A DNA stretch of 64,000 nucleotides from Paraphysomonas bandaiensis (taxonomy: Eukaryota > Chrysophyceae): assembly GCA_965644295.1 (NCBI GenBank), contig CBFFRP010000238.1, forward strand, positions 124,001 to 188,000, in the 5' to 3' direction. Position 1 is the stretch's first letter. Every line of letters begins with the position of its first letter. The notes beneath the pieces are model-generated. The model saw only the letters and a program-made list of their open reading frames with translations, ran no database searches and was not told where the DNA came from. The position numbers and the translations under genes were made by a program. Shown here one piece after another: positions 33,962 through 46,000 of this stretch.

Positions 33962-35206
33962 ATGGCAGGTAATTTTTTCAGAGGTACAACTGTTGATCAG
34001 GTTAGTAATTGTTACATCCACTTCATAGTGTTCATCTTAGTGTGCCGCAGGACCCAAGATGGGGACGGAGTGATATGAAGCTTCTTAATAGCATGCAGAA
34101 AGCTGGAAAGTTTGCACCGATATTAGAAACAAAAGTATGTATTTTAAGGTACATGATGAAATGATAACAATAGAATGGATATGTAGGTTGATTTGAAACG
34201 TGTTAATCTTGATATCATGTCGAAGTGGGTAACAGAGAGGCTTATTGAATTGCTTGGTTTCGAGGATGATATTGTCATTAATCTTGTCATCAACATGATT
34301 AAAGCGAAGGTAAGTGTATATTTTCAGTGAAGTAGTAATGAACTGCATTGTCGCACATCTGTTGTGTATATTTATTAAGCTAGATATTGAGAAACCGATT
34401 TAAGACTGCACCACGAATATTACTAATTTTGTTCTCTTCCTCCTCTGGAACCCTAATAGGACCCTGACCCCCGTCGAATGCAAATGGACATTACTGGCTT
34501 CCTTGAGAAGAAGTCAGGGGCATTCATGGAGGAACTGTGGACGCTCTTAGTTGACGCACAGGAGCAACCGAGTGGCATCCCCGCTGTATTTATACAGAAG
34601 AAGAAGGACGAGATTATCAAGAGACAGCAACAGCAGGATGAGGCCGAAAACAGACGCAGAGATAGAGATGTTAATAGTAGAACTGACCGTTGCGAGAAGC
34701 GCACAGGCAGAGAAAGGCCTGAAAGTGGCGACAGACGGGATTGTAATGACTCCGGTAATGGTAGGAGCCGAGAGAAAGACAGAGAACGAAGAAATAGAAG
34801 CAGGGACGACAGGTATAGTGACCATTCAAGAGATAGAGAAAGAGATAGGCCTGGTCGAAGGGGTTATAGAGCACGGAGTAGGGAGAGGGATAGCCGAAGG
34901 CGTCGTAACAACAGCCGCAGTGACAGTGAGAACTCCCGTTCTGATCGATTTGATCGTAGCAGGGATAGGAATAGCCGGAGGCGTCGCAACAACAGCCGCA
35001 GTGACAGTGAGGAATCCCGTTCTGATCGATTTGATCGTAGCAGGGACAGGGATAGTCGGAGGCGTCGCAACAGCAGCCGCAGTGTTAGTGAAGAGTCACG
35101 TTCTGGTCGTGAAAGTCGGAGGCACTCTCATAGAAGCCGAAGTCGAGACCGCTCACCTTCTAGTGGACGACGTAGAACTCGAGAGAAGTCCCCGATTACC
35201 CCGTGA
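33962..35206 (+). CDS. SRRM1: SRRM1/SRm160-like splicing coactivator (PWI domain, RS tail)
   Basis: Exons 33962-34000, 34051-34134, 34187-34309 and 34460-35206 join in phase 0 to 330 aa. SRRM1 is a nuclear splicing and mRNA 3'-end factor associated with the exon-junction complex. The start MAGNFFRGTTVDQD matches the highly conserved SRRM1 N-terminus. The PWI domain follows (VNLDIMSKWVTERLIELLGFEDDIV, then DITGFLEKKSGAFMEELWTLL and QEQPSGIPAVFI), then a basic helix (KKKDEIIKRQQQQ). The second half is an RS domain with a 23-28-residue internal repeat (SRSDS..SRSDRFDRSRDR.SRRRR) at about 34890-35080. It is far shorter than animal SRRM1 (about 900 aa), mostly in the RS region. Confidence 0.94.
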
Positions 35207-35981
35207 AGTAAAATTACAAGGTTGAGATGACAATGAGGGTTATCTATCGGAATTAAATTTAGCGACCCTCCCTAATTACTGATGCTAGTAATGCATAATG
35301 CATTATTGTGAGAACCTAACAAATTGAAATATTGAATGAAAATACAGAACCTGAAGTACTGGATATAGGGTCTAGATATATTGAATGTAATGGACTAATT
35401 TAATAAATAAAGTTCGCATATGTTGAAGTTGTGGTAGAGGTTGCAGAGTTCATTGGCTTCTCACATGAACAGAAAGTGTAGGAAAATATTGCAAGCATTG
35501 TATATGAAGCAACATAGAATACAGCAGCCAGGGTTCGGTAACAATATATTGTAAAATATATTGATTGGTGGACAGATCAAATATTGAATCAATATTATTC
35601 TGTTAAAGTAGCTCACAATAGTATTGCAATATTGCAATCAGTATTATGATAGCCATGTGCACAAACCTTCTTTACCCAATGGATATAACTTAAAAACCTC
35701 ATACTAGTATAGCGTATAGCTTCTACCTGTTTTAATTTTAAGCAATGCTTACAAATAAAAAAAGTCAATATTTATAAAACACAGAAACCTCACTTCTCCT
35801 GAGGAAAAGGATGGCTAAGCCAATGCCATGACAGGGAAAGTAGATGGCTGAGCAGACAACCTTCTCACATATGTTAAGGAATAAATATAGCAGAAGCAGA
35901 AGCCTTAGCAAAGTTGTATACGATAGTAGTATGTGCATATGGTAAGAGAGACAAGCAAGCATAATAAAAATATAGAAACTA
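35207..35981. other. Intergenic gap with hAT end fragment
   Basis: About 775 bp between the convergent SRRM1 and DUF3754 genes. It contains a degenerate left-end copy of the hAT element described at 52917. Confidence 0.6.
35528..35700 (+). mobile_element. Left-end fragment of a hAT-family element
   Basis: CCAGGGTTCGGTAACAATATATTG, then GTAAAATATATTGATTGGTGGAC, CTCACAATAGTATTGCAATA and TATTATGATAGCCAT match the left end of the element at 52917 almost word for word, through GGATATAA. There is no matching right end, so this is a truncated copy. Confidence 0.75.
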
Positions 35982-37760
35982 TTAAATTTTACTATTCGAA
36001 GCTAGATGTGCTGCGACCTCCTCTGGATTTCTCATGCTTTTACTGCCTGCATTGCGTGAAAATCCAAAAGCATCAACTACTGAAGGGAAGAATTCGGATG
36101 CGACAATAGTTTCTACGGTATTCTTAGCCTTCTCTATATCTTTATCTACTGATTCGTCTATTCGTGTTGAGTTGCGCTGTGCGGAGTTCTGGGACCGTTC
36201 ACTGATTACCTCGGCACAGTATGCCAACACAACATCTTCAGTAATGGAGTCGATATATTCAGCCCGCAGAAGCGCCAGAGCTGACTCATTCTGTGCTCTA
36301 AGTCTAGCTGCCACAGCATTTGCAACTCTCAGATAGGTGGCCGTGCGTATCTCGCACCGGTTATTCCACGCAGACGATCCGACAGTTAATAAGAGAGACA
36401 AACACACAGCCTGGGCGAAAATCGGATGCTCGAAGGCGAAATTAAGACTACGGTACACTGCCGGTGCAGCCCCAAGCCCAATCAACGAGATGAACATCAC
36501 TAGTTCTGCGCGTGATAGGCGAATAGTGATATATGGTAGTGATGTATCACGAGGTGTTGCATTGGGCACAGTAAGAGGCAGGACAGAGAGAGGGAGGTGG
36601 CTCAGAATACGCATAGCAGTATGTGCCTCGCCAGAAGTAGACACCCATCTTGCTCCCACCACTACATCCTCGTAAACCCTATTGCTGTCCCTAATATCCC
36701 CATACGGTTGCATTTTGGGGTTTCTACCAGTCAACTCCGTAGAATAATGACGATCGGAGTGCGACTTACAATGAGTGGTTGACTGGTCCGACCAAGAGAA
36801 GCTCGGCAATATTATTTCAGGAGCATGAGACGTGTTTCTCTGAATAGGCATTTCTCTGTCATGTACCAGCGAAAGAATGTAATTCCATAAATTCTGAGAC
36901 AACTCAACGAAGAATTTGCCCATGTGCCAAAAGTACGACATGGTGACAGTGGACTGTAGTCTATGCATGATGTGCATTGCATCTCTCATTTTCTTGACAA
37001 CGTAATCTTCAATTGAAGTAAACAAATCTTCAATCGACGATCTTACACGGGCATACTGCTTCATTTCAGTTCCCTCAAAAGCAGGATACGACAACGCAGA
37101 TTGTACCTGTGTAGATTGGACAGCATCCTTCGGTTTTGCTTCATTACTACGATTTCGCAATATACTAAGGCCAGATGCATTGGTAGTTCTTATGGCAGGA
37201 GCATTGTTAGTCTTTACAGCTGGAGCAGGAACGGAGAAAATTGAGTTTTGCGATAAGGTGGACAAAGGACTTCGCACCCAAATGGATACAGTGTAAGTTG
37301 AATCTTTGGGGGGTCTATACCTCGCCATAACCCCACCTCCAAGAGGTACCCTCTCCGGTAATGCATCTGTACGAACTTTCGTATACCCTAGAGCAGGTAA
37401 TATTACATCAAGTTGACATAGAGGGTCTGCATGTGGCGAAATTCCAGTAATTTCAGATTTACTATAGTCTTTATTGTTGGCTTCGGAAGGTTGCACGTCG
37501 ACATCATAGCGAAAGTTTTCAATTTTTCTCTTCAAGGACGCGATTTTTGCTGCAAAATAATTCGCAGCCGCTTCCTTACTTGTAATGGAGCTTTTCCCCC
37601 ATACCCATTTCTGGTTTTTGGGAGAATAGACAGCTGTTTGGCTATATTCTATGTCATATTTTATATTCTGTCGCAGCAGAGGTAAGACGTTACGAATCAA
37701 ACACTCTTTCTCAGAGTCTTTTAGAACACGAGAATTACGAATAAATTTCACCGCTTTCAT
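35982..37760 (-). CDS. DUF3754 (TMEM143-like) membrane protein
   Basis: Single open frame of 592 aa. The order of motifs agrees with the DUF3754/TMEM143 family, mitochondrial or organellar membrane proteins of unknown function: an N-terminal segment (YDIEYSQTAVYSPKN), then VYEDVVVGARW, a PLSVLPLTVP block, IRLSRAEL leading into two hydrophobic helices (about FISLIGLGAAPAVY and AQAVCLSLLLTVG), then NNRCEIRTATYLRVANA and ITEDVVLAYCAEVIS, where the family shows a conserved KEALLAYF-like helix. A long Ser/Asn-rich linker separates the N-terminal and membrane parts. No introns. The family call rests on pattern memory and should be confirmed by a profile search. Confidence 0.6.
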   Translation of the reverse strand: MKAVKFIRNSRVLKDSEKECLIRNVLPLLRQNIKYDIEYSQTAVYSPKNQKWVWGKSSITSKEAAANYFAAKIASLKRKIENFRYDVDVQPSEANNKDYSKSEITGISPHADPLCQLDVILPALGYTKVRTDALPERVPLGGGVMARYRPPKDSTYTVSIWVRSPLSTLSQNSIFSVPAPAVKTNNAPAIRTTNASGLSILRNRSNEAKPKDAVQSTQVQSALSYPAFEGTEMKQYARVRSSIEDLFTSIEDYVVKKMRDAMHIMHRLQSTVTMSYFWHMGKFFVELSQNLWNYILSLVHDREMPIQRNTSHAPEIILPSFSWSDQSTTHCKSHSDRHYSTELTGRNPKMQPYGDIRDSNRVYEDVVVGARWVSTSGEAHTAMRILSHLPLSVLPLTVPNATPRDTSLPYITIRLSRAELVMFISLIGLGAAPAVYRSLNFAFEHPIFAQAVCLSLLLTVGSSAWNNRCEIRTATYLRVANAVAARLRAQNESALALLRAEYIDSITEDVVLAYCAEVISERSQNSAQRNSTRIDESVDKDIEKAKNTVETIVASEFFPSVVDAFGFSRNAGSKSMRNPEEVAAHLASNSKI

Positions 37761-38120
37761 TCATCCCAGAGCTGTATACCAAATATCGGGATATATGTTC
37801 TTGGGTCACTCTTTCGTCTGTTATGTGACCACATTTCAAAATACAGCATATTCTATCTACCAGCGGTCTTCTATATACTGTACATGTGTGGTATACATTG
37901 TGCTGCTGTGGTACTGTATACAGCACTACAAACCATGGATATATAGTAAATATGTCGTAAAAAACGTGAAAAGTTAATTTTTCTTAATAAATTTCTAGAT
38001 TTTGGAGGAATTCTTGACATATTCTCATATTCTGCTTCGTCTGAGCGAAGTGATTGATTTTAATGGATTACTTCTAGCATGAAGTCAGTTTTCAATTCTT
38101 TATACTTCTTGCAATAGTTA
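37761..38120. promoter_or_regulatory. Divergent intergenic region, DUF3754 / HMT
   Basis: 360 bp between two divergent starts. Both promoters must lie here; no assignable element. Confidence 0.4.
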
Positions 38121-39243
38121 ATGATAGAAAATAAGCTCCTGAGCCGCTTACAAAAAAATAATTGTTTGCTGCTGGATGGGGGATTATCAACCACACTTGA
38201 GTACTATGGGCACACACTTGATAAAACATTGTGGTCTGCGAATACTGTTGCCACTTCTCCTCTAAGCATTGTGGATGTACACGAGAAATTTATTGAGGCT
38301 GGATGTGATATTATCACCACAGCGAGCTATCAGATGTCTTTCGAAGGCTTTCTTTCTAAGGGCTACAGTAGAATAGAAACAGAGCAACTTATGCTGAAGT
38401 CTACCTCATGTGCACTGACTGCTAGAGAAAATAAGAAAGACATTCGAGACGTTTTGATTGCCTCAAGTGTGGGTTGCTATGGTGCACACCTCGCTGATGG
38501 CAGTGAATACAGCGGGCAATACGGCTTGAGCACTGACCAATTGGCTGCGTGGCATCAGGGAAAATTTGATATACTCGCGAATTCTGGGTGTGATATCATG
38601 GCGTGTGAGACGGTTCCATGTGTGACAGAATGCAAAGCACTATGTCGAGTTATATCATCCTACGAATCCTCTCATCGGAGACCTGAACTAGGTGGATGGA
38701 TAACCTGTTCATGTAGTAGCGGCGATACACTTAACAGTGGGGAGAATTTTGAAGACGCAATTCGTGCGATAACAGACCCATCTTATGAGCGCGAAAGCCC
38801 CGCACTTGCTCATTGGGGAGTTGGAGTAAACTGTACCAGCCCTGGTTTCATCGATTCGCTGTTGGATATCATTCGAGATTCTGGCAATACTACTGGTCGA
38901 CCTATAGTTGTATATCCCAACAAAGGTACGATTAGGTTATTTCGCACTGCCTTGTAGCGAAGGAAGCTGTTTCTTGCATCTGAATATACTATGAGAATAC
39001 CAGTTGGTTAATTGTTTCTCAGGTGAGTCTTGGGATGCAGTCGCCCGGGAATGGGTAAGCAGTTCGGGGTATGGAGATGCTGAGTTTGCAGAAATGGTCA
39101 AGGATTGGAGAACACAAGGGGCAAATGTTATAGGTGTGTATTGCGTATTGATTTAGAATTAATAACTGCGTTCTCTGTAAGGTGGATGCTGCCGAACAAC
39201 ACCAGAGACTGTAGCTCAAATGGCACGCGTCTTGGAATTATGA
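38121..39243 (+). CDS. Homocysteine S-methyltransferase (MmuM/HMT type)
   Basis: Exons 38121-38925, 39023-39133 and 39182-39243 join in frame to 325 aa, the usual length for MmuM/plant HMT. These Zn enzymes transfer a methyl group from S-methylmethionine (or AdoMet) to homocysteine, giving methionine. Visible blocks are LLLDGGLSTTLE, ITTASYQMSF, SVGCYGAHLADGSEYSGQYG, GCDIMACETVP, and the three zinc ligands, Cys238 in GVNCTSP and Cys308-Cys309 in GGCCRTTP. Both introns (97 and 48 nt) split glycine codons, and splicing restores NKGESW and VIGGCCRT, which supports the model. Confidence 0.95.
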
Positions 39244-39733
39244 AATCTGTGGTATATATGTTTAGAAGGCGTATAATGCTGATGCTCAGAGGTTTATTTG
39301 TTTATAACTGCTTGAACTACTTGTATTTACTATAATTACAAAGGAGTCATATATGTATGGTCATTTCATTAAATTAATAATAAAGATAGAAAAGTATTTT
39401 TGTTCCTTATTGCAAACTAGTTGTGGATGACAGGTTCAGTCATGCTAAGTTGCTAAGCAGACAAGATGCTAATTGTATCACAGTTTCTAATAAAGTACTC
39501 TTTTGATATATAACTTACTACATAGCAGAACGATTATATCGTCCGAATATAAATACTACACCACATTGTGGTTCTGTTTTGTACAACTGCAAATCAATAA
39601 TTTTACTCAAAAAATTTCACACTGCTACTTCACTTCGATGTCATGTTTTCAGTTCTACCTTCATTGTTGATATTATGGAGGGGATTTTCTGCCACGACAA
39701 GCCAATCAACTGTATATCTAGAAGTATCGGCTT
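39244..39733. other. Intergenic gap (convergent genes)
   Basis: About 490 bp, AT-rich. If PPDK-like exon 5 used the donor at GAT|GTGAGG with the acceptor near 39751, about 100 bp here would be coding. Otherwise no feature. Confidence 0.4.
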
Positions 39734-41069
39734 TCACGGCGTCGGTCTAAATGAAATACAGTAATTAAAACGGTAAGTAGGTCTTATTGATAATCTCCTC
39801 ACATCTAACATGAACACTTCACCGTCCTCGACAACGAATTCCACGTACTGAAGATCGGTGCTATATTTTTCCCTCAGCGTTTTACAATATTTCATGAGGC
39901 TACGGTGGGCATCACGATTCATCACGCGAAGCTCCTGCAAGGTATTGTTTGACGAAGTCATTGGAGATACTGGTGTGTGGTCAGTTTCGCCCTCCTCCAT
40001 ACGACTATAAGCTCCTATGGTTGTATAGGTTGCAATATAAGGATACATTTATCGCTCTTACATTAATATTACTAACCAAATATTTCATTTGAAGCTGCTC
40101 CAGCGATACAGCACACACCTGTACCAGACCTGGAGTTGAGATTTCCAGCGACCATTCTCTGCACTATGTCAGATCAAGCACAACATCAGAGGACAGCACC
40201 TGTACAAGTACCGCCACGCCAGTCGAGGACATATGTTCAGCACTAAACCGCGCGACATCAGGGGCTTTACTACACTCGCCCCATGATCGATATATCGCCT
40301 GTATTGTCATACGGAGTTGTTCCCATGGGTCACTGGGAGGAGGAGCAATACTTTTAAATTCCTCCACGATGAAAGCGAGGCTCTCAGTTGTGAGTTGTCG
40401 ATCAGATGTGACATCATCTCTCTTACGGGCGGACTGGAGTACATGGTCGTAACGCTCACGAGGGATACCGAGTACATTTACACCAAAGTTTTGAAGGAAC
40501 CTCCGGTGGGTGTCAAGTGCATATCTAATATATCTATGACCTGGTCCAGCTAGATTTGCAACCACTTGATCGTTGATACCAAGGCAAAGAACTGAATTCA
40601 TTACGCTGCAAATATGGATTACGAAGGAATTGAAATGATGCTAAAATTACTTTGGTGTTTTCAGAATAGTACTTGCTCTCACGCACAATAGCAGTGGTTT
40701 TACCCCGTCCGTATATGGTCCTCCGAATTGTGTTTGAGTTTTTTTTTCTAGCTGTTTAATTCCAGTAACACAATATTCCATTGTGCTATCCAGGGAGCTA
40801 TTCGACTCTAAGTAGTCCCTGTACGCTAGAGTGGACAATATGAACCCCGGCGGAATAGGGATTCCTGATCTGTATAAGAGTTATAATGCACATAGAGTTG
40901 ATACTGATTCCGATACTAACCTCATCATCTCGCACTGTGCCGCGCCTTTGAGACCCAGTTTAGAAACATCATATTTCGTTCCTTGATGGAACTCATACAT
41001 ACGCTTCTTAAATCTACCTGACAACTGCTTCGCAAGAACCGACAGACTAGCCACATTTTCAAACTGCAT
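39734..41069 (-). CDS. Truncated pyruvate, phosphate dikinase-like protein (ATP-grasp N-domain only)
   Basis: Exons 41069-40921, 40869-40651, 40605-40200, 40158-40119 and 40014-39734 join in frame to 364 aa. The protein follows the PPDK N-terminal nucleotide-binding domain in order: a GxKGAxxxEM-like start (LGLKGAAQCEMMR), GIPIPPGFILSTLAYRDYL, CVRAST where PPDK has SVRSGA, SVLCLGINDQ, a FLQNFG segment, PPPSDPWEQLRMTIQAIYRSW, MVAGNLNSRSGTG and QYVEFVVEDGEVFMLDVR. The central phosphohistidine (swivel) domain and the C-terminal PEP/pyruvate domain are absent; PPDK is normally about 880 aa. Key positions are altered (SVRSG to CVRAS, MLQTR to MLDVR). It may be a non-catalytic paralogue or a decaying copy. 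No frameshift or stop interrupts it. Confidence 0.82.
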
Positions 41070-41641
41070 TTTTAAATAAACAATAACAAAATACGTTCAA
41101 TGACTATTTAAATTCTATTTGTTATGAATTCACAGCGCCTCTATTGATTGAGCTCTCTCAGGTCACAGTTAACTTAACTGTGTGTGTGTAGAGCAGACAG
41201 CACAGCGGCAGTGACCTTGAGAGAAATTCAACTTCAACTTGTGAAGAAAGAAATACCGCGAAATACGTACACAGAATATGACTGAGGTGTAGTTTGTGAA
41301 TACAAAGAAGTATACAACGTATACAGGTATTCGTTCTGTTTTTCCCATTTTCATGAATGAAATTCTAGAAGTCGTTCATTGTATATATACATGTACTATA
41401 CTATACTATACTGTACTGCTGTACTGTACTGTGCCTATATCAATATACGTATACGCCCTCTATATCCGACTTTCCATAAACAAGATCCAGAGCCTTCGGC
41501 TTCGACCATATGTTTCTGTAATTCTAGAATAGAATAGAAATTGATCGGATCTCATAGCTCACATATTCATAATTATTAAGAGATATTCACACACAAGCAG
41601 GTAACAACACTATCTTAGACACTAACATAATCATTGGATAT
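41070..41641. promoter_or_regulatory. Divergent intergenic region, PPDK-like / LicD-like
   Basis: About 570 bp with a short TACTA/TGTAC simple repeat at 41390-41430. Both promoters are expected here; no specific element assigned. Confidence 0.4.
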
Positions 41642-42502
41642 ATGATAGCCCAAGATCAGAGAAAGACTGTGAACGCCACCTCTGCGTTTTCTGTACTATG
41701 GACGTGGCAATCATTCAGTATATTGGAGGCACTGAATGCTCTGATTGTCGCTGTTATTGCGAAGATCTTTTCCTTCAGTGATGTCAATTCATCTGTCGTG
41801 CAGCTGTGGCGAAAGAATGTGGAGAAGGCAGAGAACCAAAACCAGTCGGATGTGGATGAGATCTACGAACATATGAATGCAACGATCGAGATTCTAACTG
41901 CTGCTGGAGTGAAATGTCCTCTTATTGCGGGATCAGCTTTGGGTTTTGCTCGTCATGGAGGGATCATTCCTTGGGACAATGATGTCGACATGGGAGTTTT
42001 AGAGAGTGACAGTGATTTGATTATGTCTCTGCGTCCCAAGCTGGAACAAGCTGGTGTGCAAATTGTTCGATCGGACATTGGGTTCAAAACTGGTACAGGA
42101 CGACTTCGTGTTGGGGAAGGAATGGTTGAAGAACGCAACGGTGAGTACTGGGCTATCGGTCCGGAGGATCCATTCACTGGGGTGAATCAGGACCTGTTCA
42201 CGTTTAGAGAAGATGGAGAGTATAATGGCGTCCCAGTGCTGCGATATGCCGGAGAAAGGGCCATTAAAACATGGCCAAAAGAAGTGGTTCCAGTAGAAGC
42301 ATGGAGCGGACAGCACATTGCTAATTTCGGAGGATTCGTTGTTAATGTATTTCCAGAGAAGTGGATGAACTGGTATCTCTCGAACTGCTATGGACTCACA
42401 TGGAAAACGCACGATGGATTCGGTAACCCAATTAAGTCGTTCAAAGCGAAGCTCCACAGCAAATTCTTGGAAAACGCACCCACAACAGTTGACGCTGCAT
42501 GA
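41642..42502 (+). CDS. LicD/fukutin-like phosphotransferase family protein
   Basis: Single-exon 286-aa protein. The LicD family (nucleotidyltransferase fold) includes bacterial phosphocholine transferases and eukaryotic fukutin/FKRP ribitol-phosphate transferases in the Golgi. The diagnostic block LIAGSALGFARHGGIIPWDNDVDMGVL is present, with the acidic D-N-D-V-D in place of the usual DDDID, so the second acidic position is Asn. A hydrophobic stretch at about 27-45 (ILEALNALIVAVIAKIF) suggests a type II membrane anchor. Downstream the protein has FGGFVVNVFPEKWMNWYLS, where family members place further active-site residues. The transferred group and acceptor cannot be predicted. Confidence 0.85.
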   Translation: MIAQDQRKTVNATSAFSVLWTWQSFSILEALNALIVAVIAKIFSFSDVNSSVVQLWRKNVEKAENQNQSDVDEIYEHMNATIEILTAAGVKCPLIAGSALGFARHGGIIPWDNDVDMGVLESDSDLIMSLRPKLEQAGVQIVRSDIGFKTGTGRLRVGEGMVEERNGEYWAIGPEDPFTGVNQDLFTFREDGEYNGVPVLRYAGERAIKTWPKEVVPVEAWSGQHIANFGGFVVNVFPEKWMNWYLSNCYGLTWKTHDGFGNPIKSFKAKLHSKFLENAPTTVDAA

Positions 42503-43099
42503 GGGTAGTGACGCATCTCGCACTCAATTTTTAGAGTTAATAGTTGCGCCCTTGGTTTGCGTAGCTGATGTAGCATATTGCACTATACGTTGTAAGAGCG
42601 TCATAGTCTGTTAAGTTTTTCATGTTTAAGCATTTCTTCATGTCTACAATGTAATTAATAATATATTATATATTGTGTCATAAGTCATAAATATCACTTC
42701 TTTAATAACTTTCCACGCAGTAATATCGTACCTCTACTATCGAGTATGCTGCTTCAGATTAATGAAGGCGTTAGAATCGTTTTATTAGTAACATCATACG
42801 CATTAGTCATCGTTGAGTGTGTATGGTGCGGTAAGGTAGAGAATATCGTACCATATTGGTGAATAGGTTATTGTAAAATTCATCATAGCTGAAGACATTA
42901 TTGTTGTTACATGGCCATAATTTTCGACAGCTACGTAATGGTAATCCACCTCAATACACGTTATATATGAGCTAAAAATGGAGTAGCTGTGTTGCACCAG
43001 CGAAAGTAACATTACATATTATGTATTCATAATTCATAATAATTAGACATATATGAGGAGCAATAAATATTCTGACTAACAGAAAAAAATACCAAATCT
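42503..43099. other. Intergenic gap (convergent genes)
   Basis: About 600 bp between LicD-like and importin-11 3' ends; AT-rich, nothing recognised. Confidence 0.55.
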
Positions 43100-46000
43100 C
43101 TACGTATCAATGTCGACATATTGATTCCCCACTATACGCATCAACACACTAGAGTTCATATCCTGCAAAATATTTCTTTCTAATTTTTCTTGTCCAATAA
43201 GTTCAGCAAGGAGGTTTAACTTGGAGACAACATGGGACTGCAACGACATATTAACGGATGGATCTTGGTGCAGAAAAGTGTTAAATTTAACAACGACATC
43301 TTCCTGCTCACGCTGATTGGAGACGTTTAACGCCGAGTCTCCTCCATGCACTGCCCATTCTGATCCATTTCCTTCATCATCACTATCGTCTCCATTCATC
43401 GAGAGTGCCGTTTTCGGGAGGTTCACAAGTTTCTTTTTCCCTTCAACCGTTCGCTCTTCACAAAGCACATCATCTACAGCATATAAAATTTCCGGTAAAC
43501 AACTCAGCAGATCGGCATCATCAGTAGGATAGAAAGAGAGCAGAGAGAGACAGCACACACGTTTGTGCCACACACCCCCTGCAGAATATCCTATTGCGTC
43601 GAATTTTTCTAACATCAACCGGATAATTCCCTTCATAACGAACTCGCCACTTATTTCCCTACCAGTTGCAAACTTAAAGGCAGAAGCTACCTCTTTGCAA
43701 GCTGCAAGAAGTGTGCTTCCAGATATTACTAGTAGGCGGGCACATACAGATAAATAGGAGACAATGGCGACATCAGCCTCTAAATGGTCCTTGTACAATT
43801 CCGCAATTCCGCGGTATATAGATGTTGCTTCATCACTACTTGATGTAACAGAAATGAAACCAGCAGCACACGCTCGCACAATAATCCAAACAATCCCACC
43901 AATAAGTAGATAGTTAGCAGCAGCGGATCCTGATTCACTGGGTTGTAACATTAGTAGGGCTTGTACGGGCCTCAAAGCATAGCTCGCAGCACGGGCTTTA
44001 ACCTGTCCTACAGTACGTCGTAGAGCAACAAGAAGAGCCTCGCCAGAATCTCGGTCACATACAAACTCCCAACCACCGACAATGACATACCCTTCCAGCA
44101 AACATAAAATTGTCTTGACTTCATCGAAATTAGATCCAATTAAATCTGACTGGAATAGCCGAGGAATGTTTTCAATGAATATTGTCTTCAGCGCAGGGTT
44201 CAGAGTAGATGTGTTTCGAACAACGGCAGTCCAGAGCTCAACTCCATGCTTGCACAAGTGCGACGATGTATCAGATGCAGATGTTGAGTACGAAATAACG
44301 GGGTAAAGGACATCATGAATACGCCGACTACCTGCCTGAGTGTTGGAATCCGTTGAACTGAAGCCTCCAGAAATCTTCACTACACTGGTGAACAAATCAA
44401 TCATATCCGAACGTAGCATGCCGACCGCATCGTCGTTATCGTCGGCGGAAAAGTCGGGCATAGCAGAGCCACGGGTGTCCCCATTTCTGGCAGATGACTC
44501 CCACAACATTAGCATGTAATTCACTAACATCAGGAGATGGGGACGACAAACTACCCCCACAGTGTCAACTATATCTTTGAACAAGTTCACAACTTGTACT
44601 TGTGAGTTTGCATCGGATAAATCGTGAACAACAATTTGGCAACCACCAGAGAGTAGACCCTCAAGTTGAGGGAGAACCATTTCGGGATTGAATACTTCTG
44701 CGTGAAGAATTGTTTCTATAGCCTTCACAACCTGTAGCCGAACCAAAACATCGAAATATTTCTTATCTGCAGAGGATGGATGCAAGAACGCAACCAGTAG
44801 CTGAATAACCACACACAAGATTTCATTCTCAAGCGTATGTGCCCAGCAGCTCATAAGCCACACCATCCGATGACTGATGACTTCCCGCAGGAAGGAATGT
44901 GGCGCCGACACTAGATGCGACAACATCGGACCCACTGTGGAGGAAATCCATTGACCGGAGTCACATCGCTGAGAGAGAAAGTATGGGCTGAGGCCAGCAC
45001 ACATATATAATGCTTCCCAATGCAGTACTTCATCGATGTGAGCCGTGCCATTAACGACAGCAGCGGAGAGAGATTGTTGTCGGGAAGTGTCCACTAGAGC
45101 AGACAATACTAATGCGCAAACTTCGTCAGGAGAAAAGTACACCATACTGGAGTATAGCCCCTCTGCTGCTAACCGCAGACTATCCCCTTCACTGGCACTC
45201 TGCAAAGAAGAGAAGAGCTCTTCGGGGTCATCACCCCATGCCTGAAGTAAACGCTGCGGGAGACGGAGTAACCTTTCTACCAAAACGTCAAACAAAACCT
45301 GCAGGCGACTGGTAGGCATTTCAGAGTGGGACCCAAGAAAATATTCTCCTAACAATTTGCTAGTGCTAGTATTATCCGCACCAGAAGCTGCATTAAGGGC
45401 ATTTGATATGAATAGAGTGTATACAAGTGCGAGTGGCTCACAGGCGCACTGCGTAGTTCCTACACCATTAGCGACGAATTGCTTTTGAAGCAATGCGAAG
45501 TACAAATCGAGAACAGGCATGATATATATATTGAAATCCGCATGTTTACTTTCCTGTTGAAGGTGAAGAGGTATGACGCTAAGTGACATGAGAACACGGG
45601 CAATAGTGAGCGAAGCAGCGATACGATATTCCGAGTGCTGTCCCGGGGGAAATCCGGAGGCACCTACAGTTGCGGCACAGTCGACAGCATCCATCCCGAA
45701 TCCACAACAAACTTCTCCGCAAGAGGGCAGACCAGAGTCGACCGGGTCATTCCCGTCTTGCCAAGACCCCACAGAGGCCCAAATATTGCCACCTCCGCAC
45801 TCTTCCCCACTAAATTCGAAGCGCACGTCAGAGCTAGTTAGCAGACTACTTAGAGTAGAAATTCTGTCTCCGATGGCTTGATAGAGGAACTGTACGAACT
45901 GATCACCTCGCATAGAATTAAAACATAACATCATTAAAATTTGAAGTATTCGTGTGCAGGTGCAAAGATGGTTTCCCATGGCGCAGAACTGGCCCAGCGA

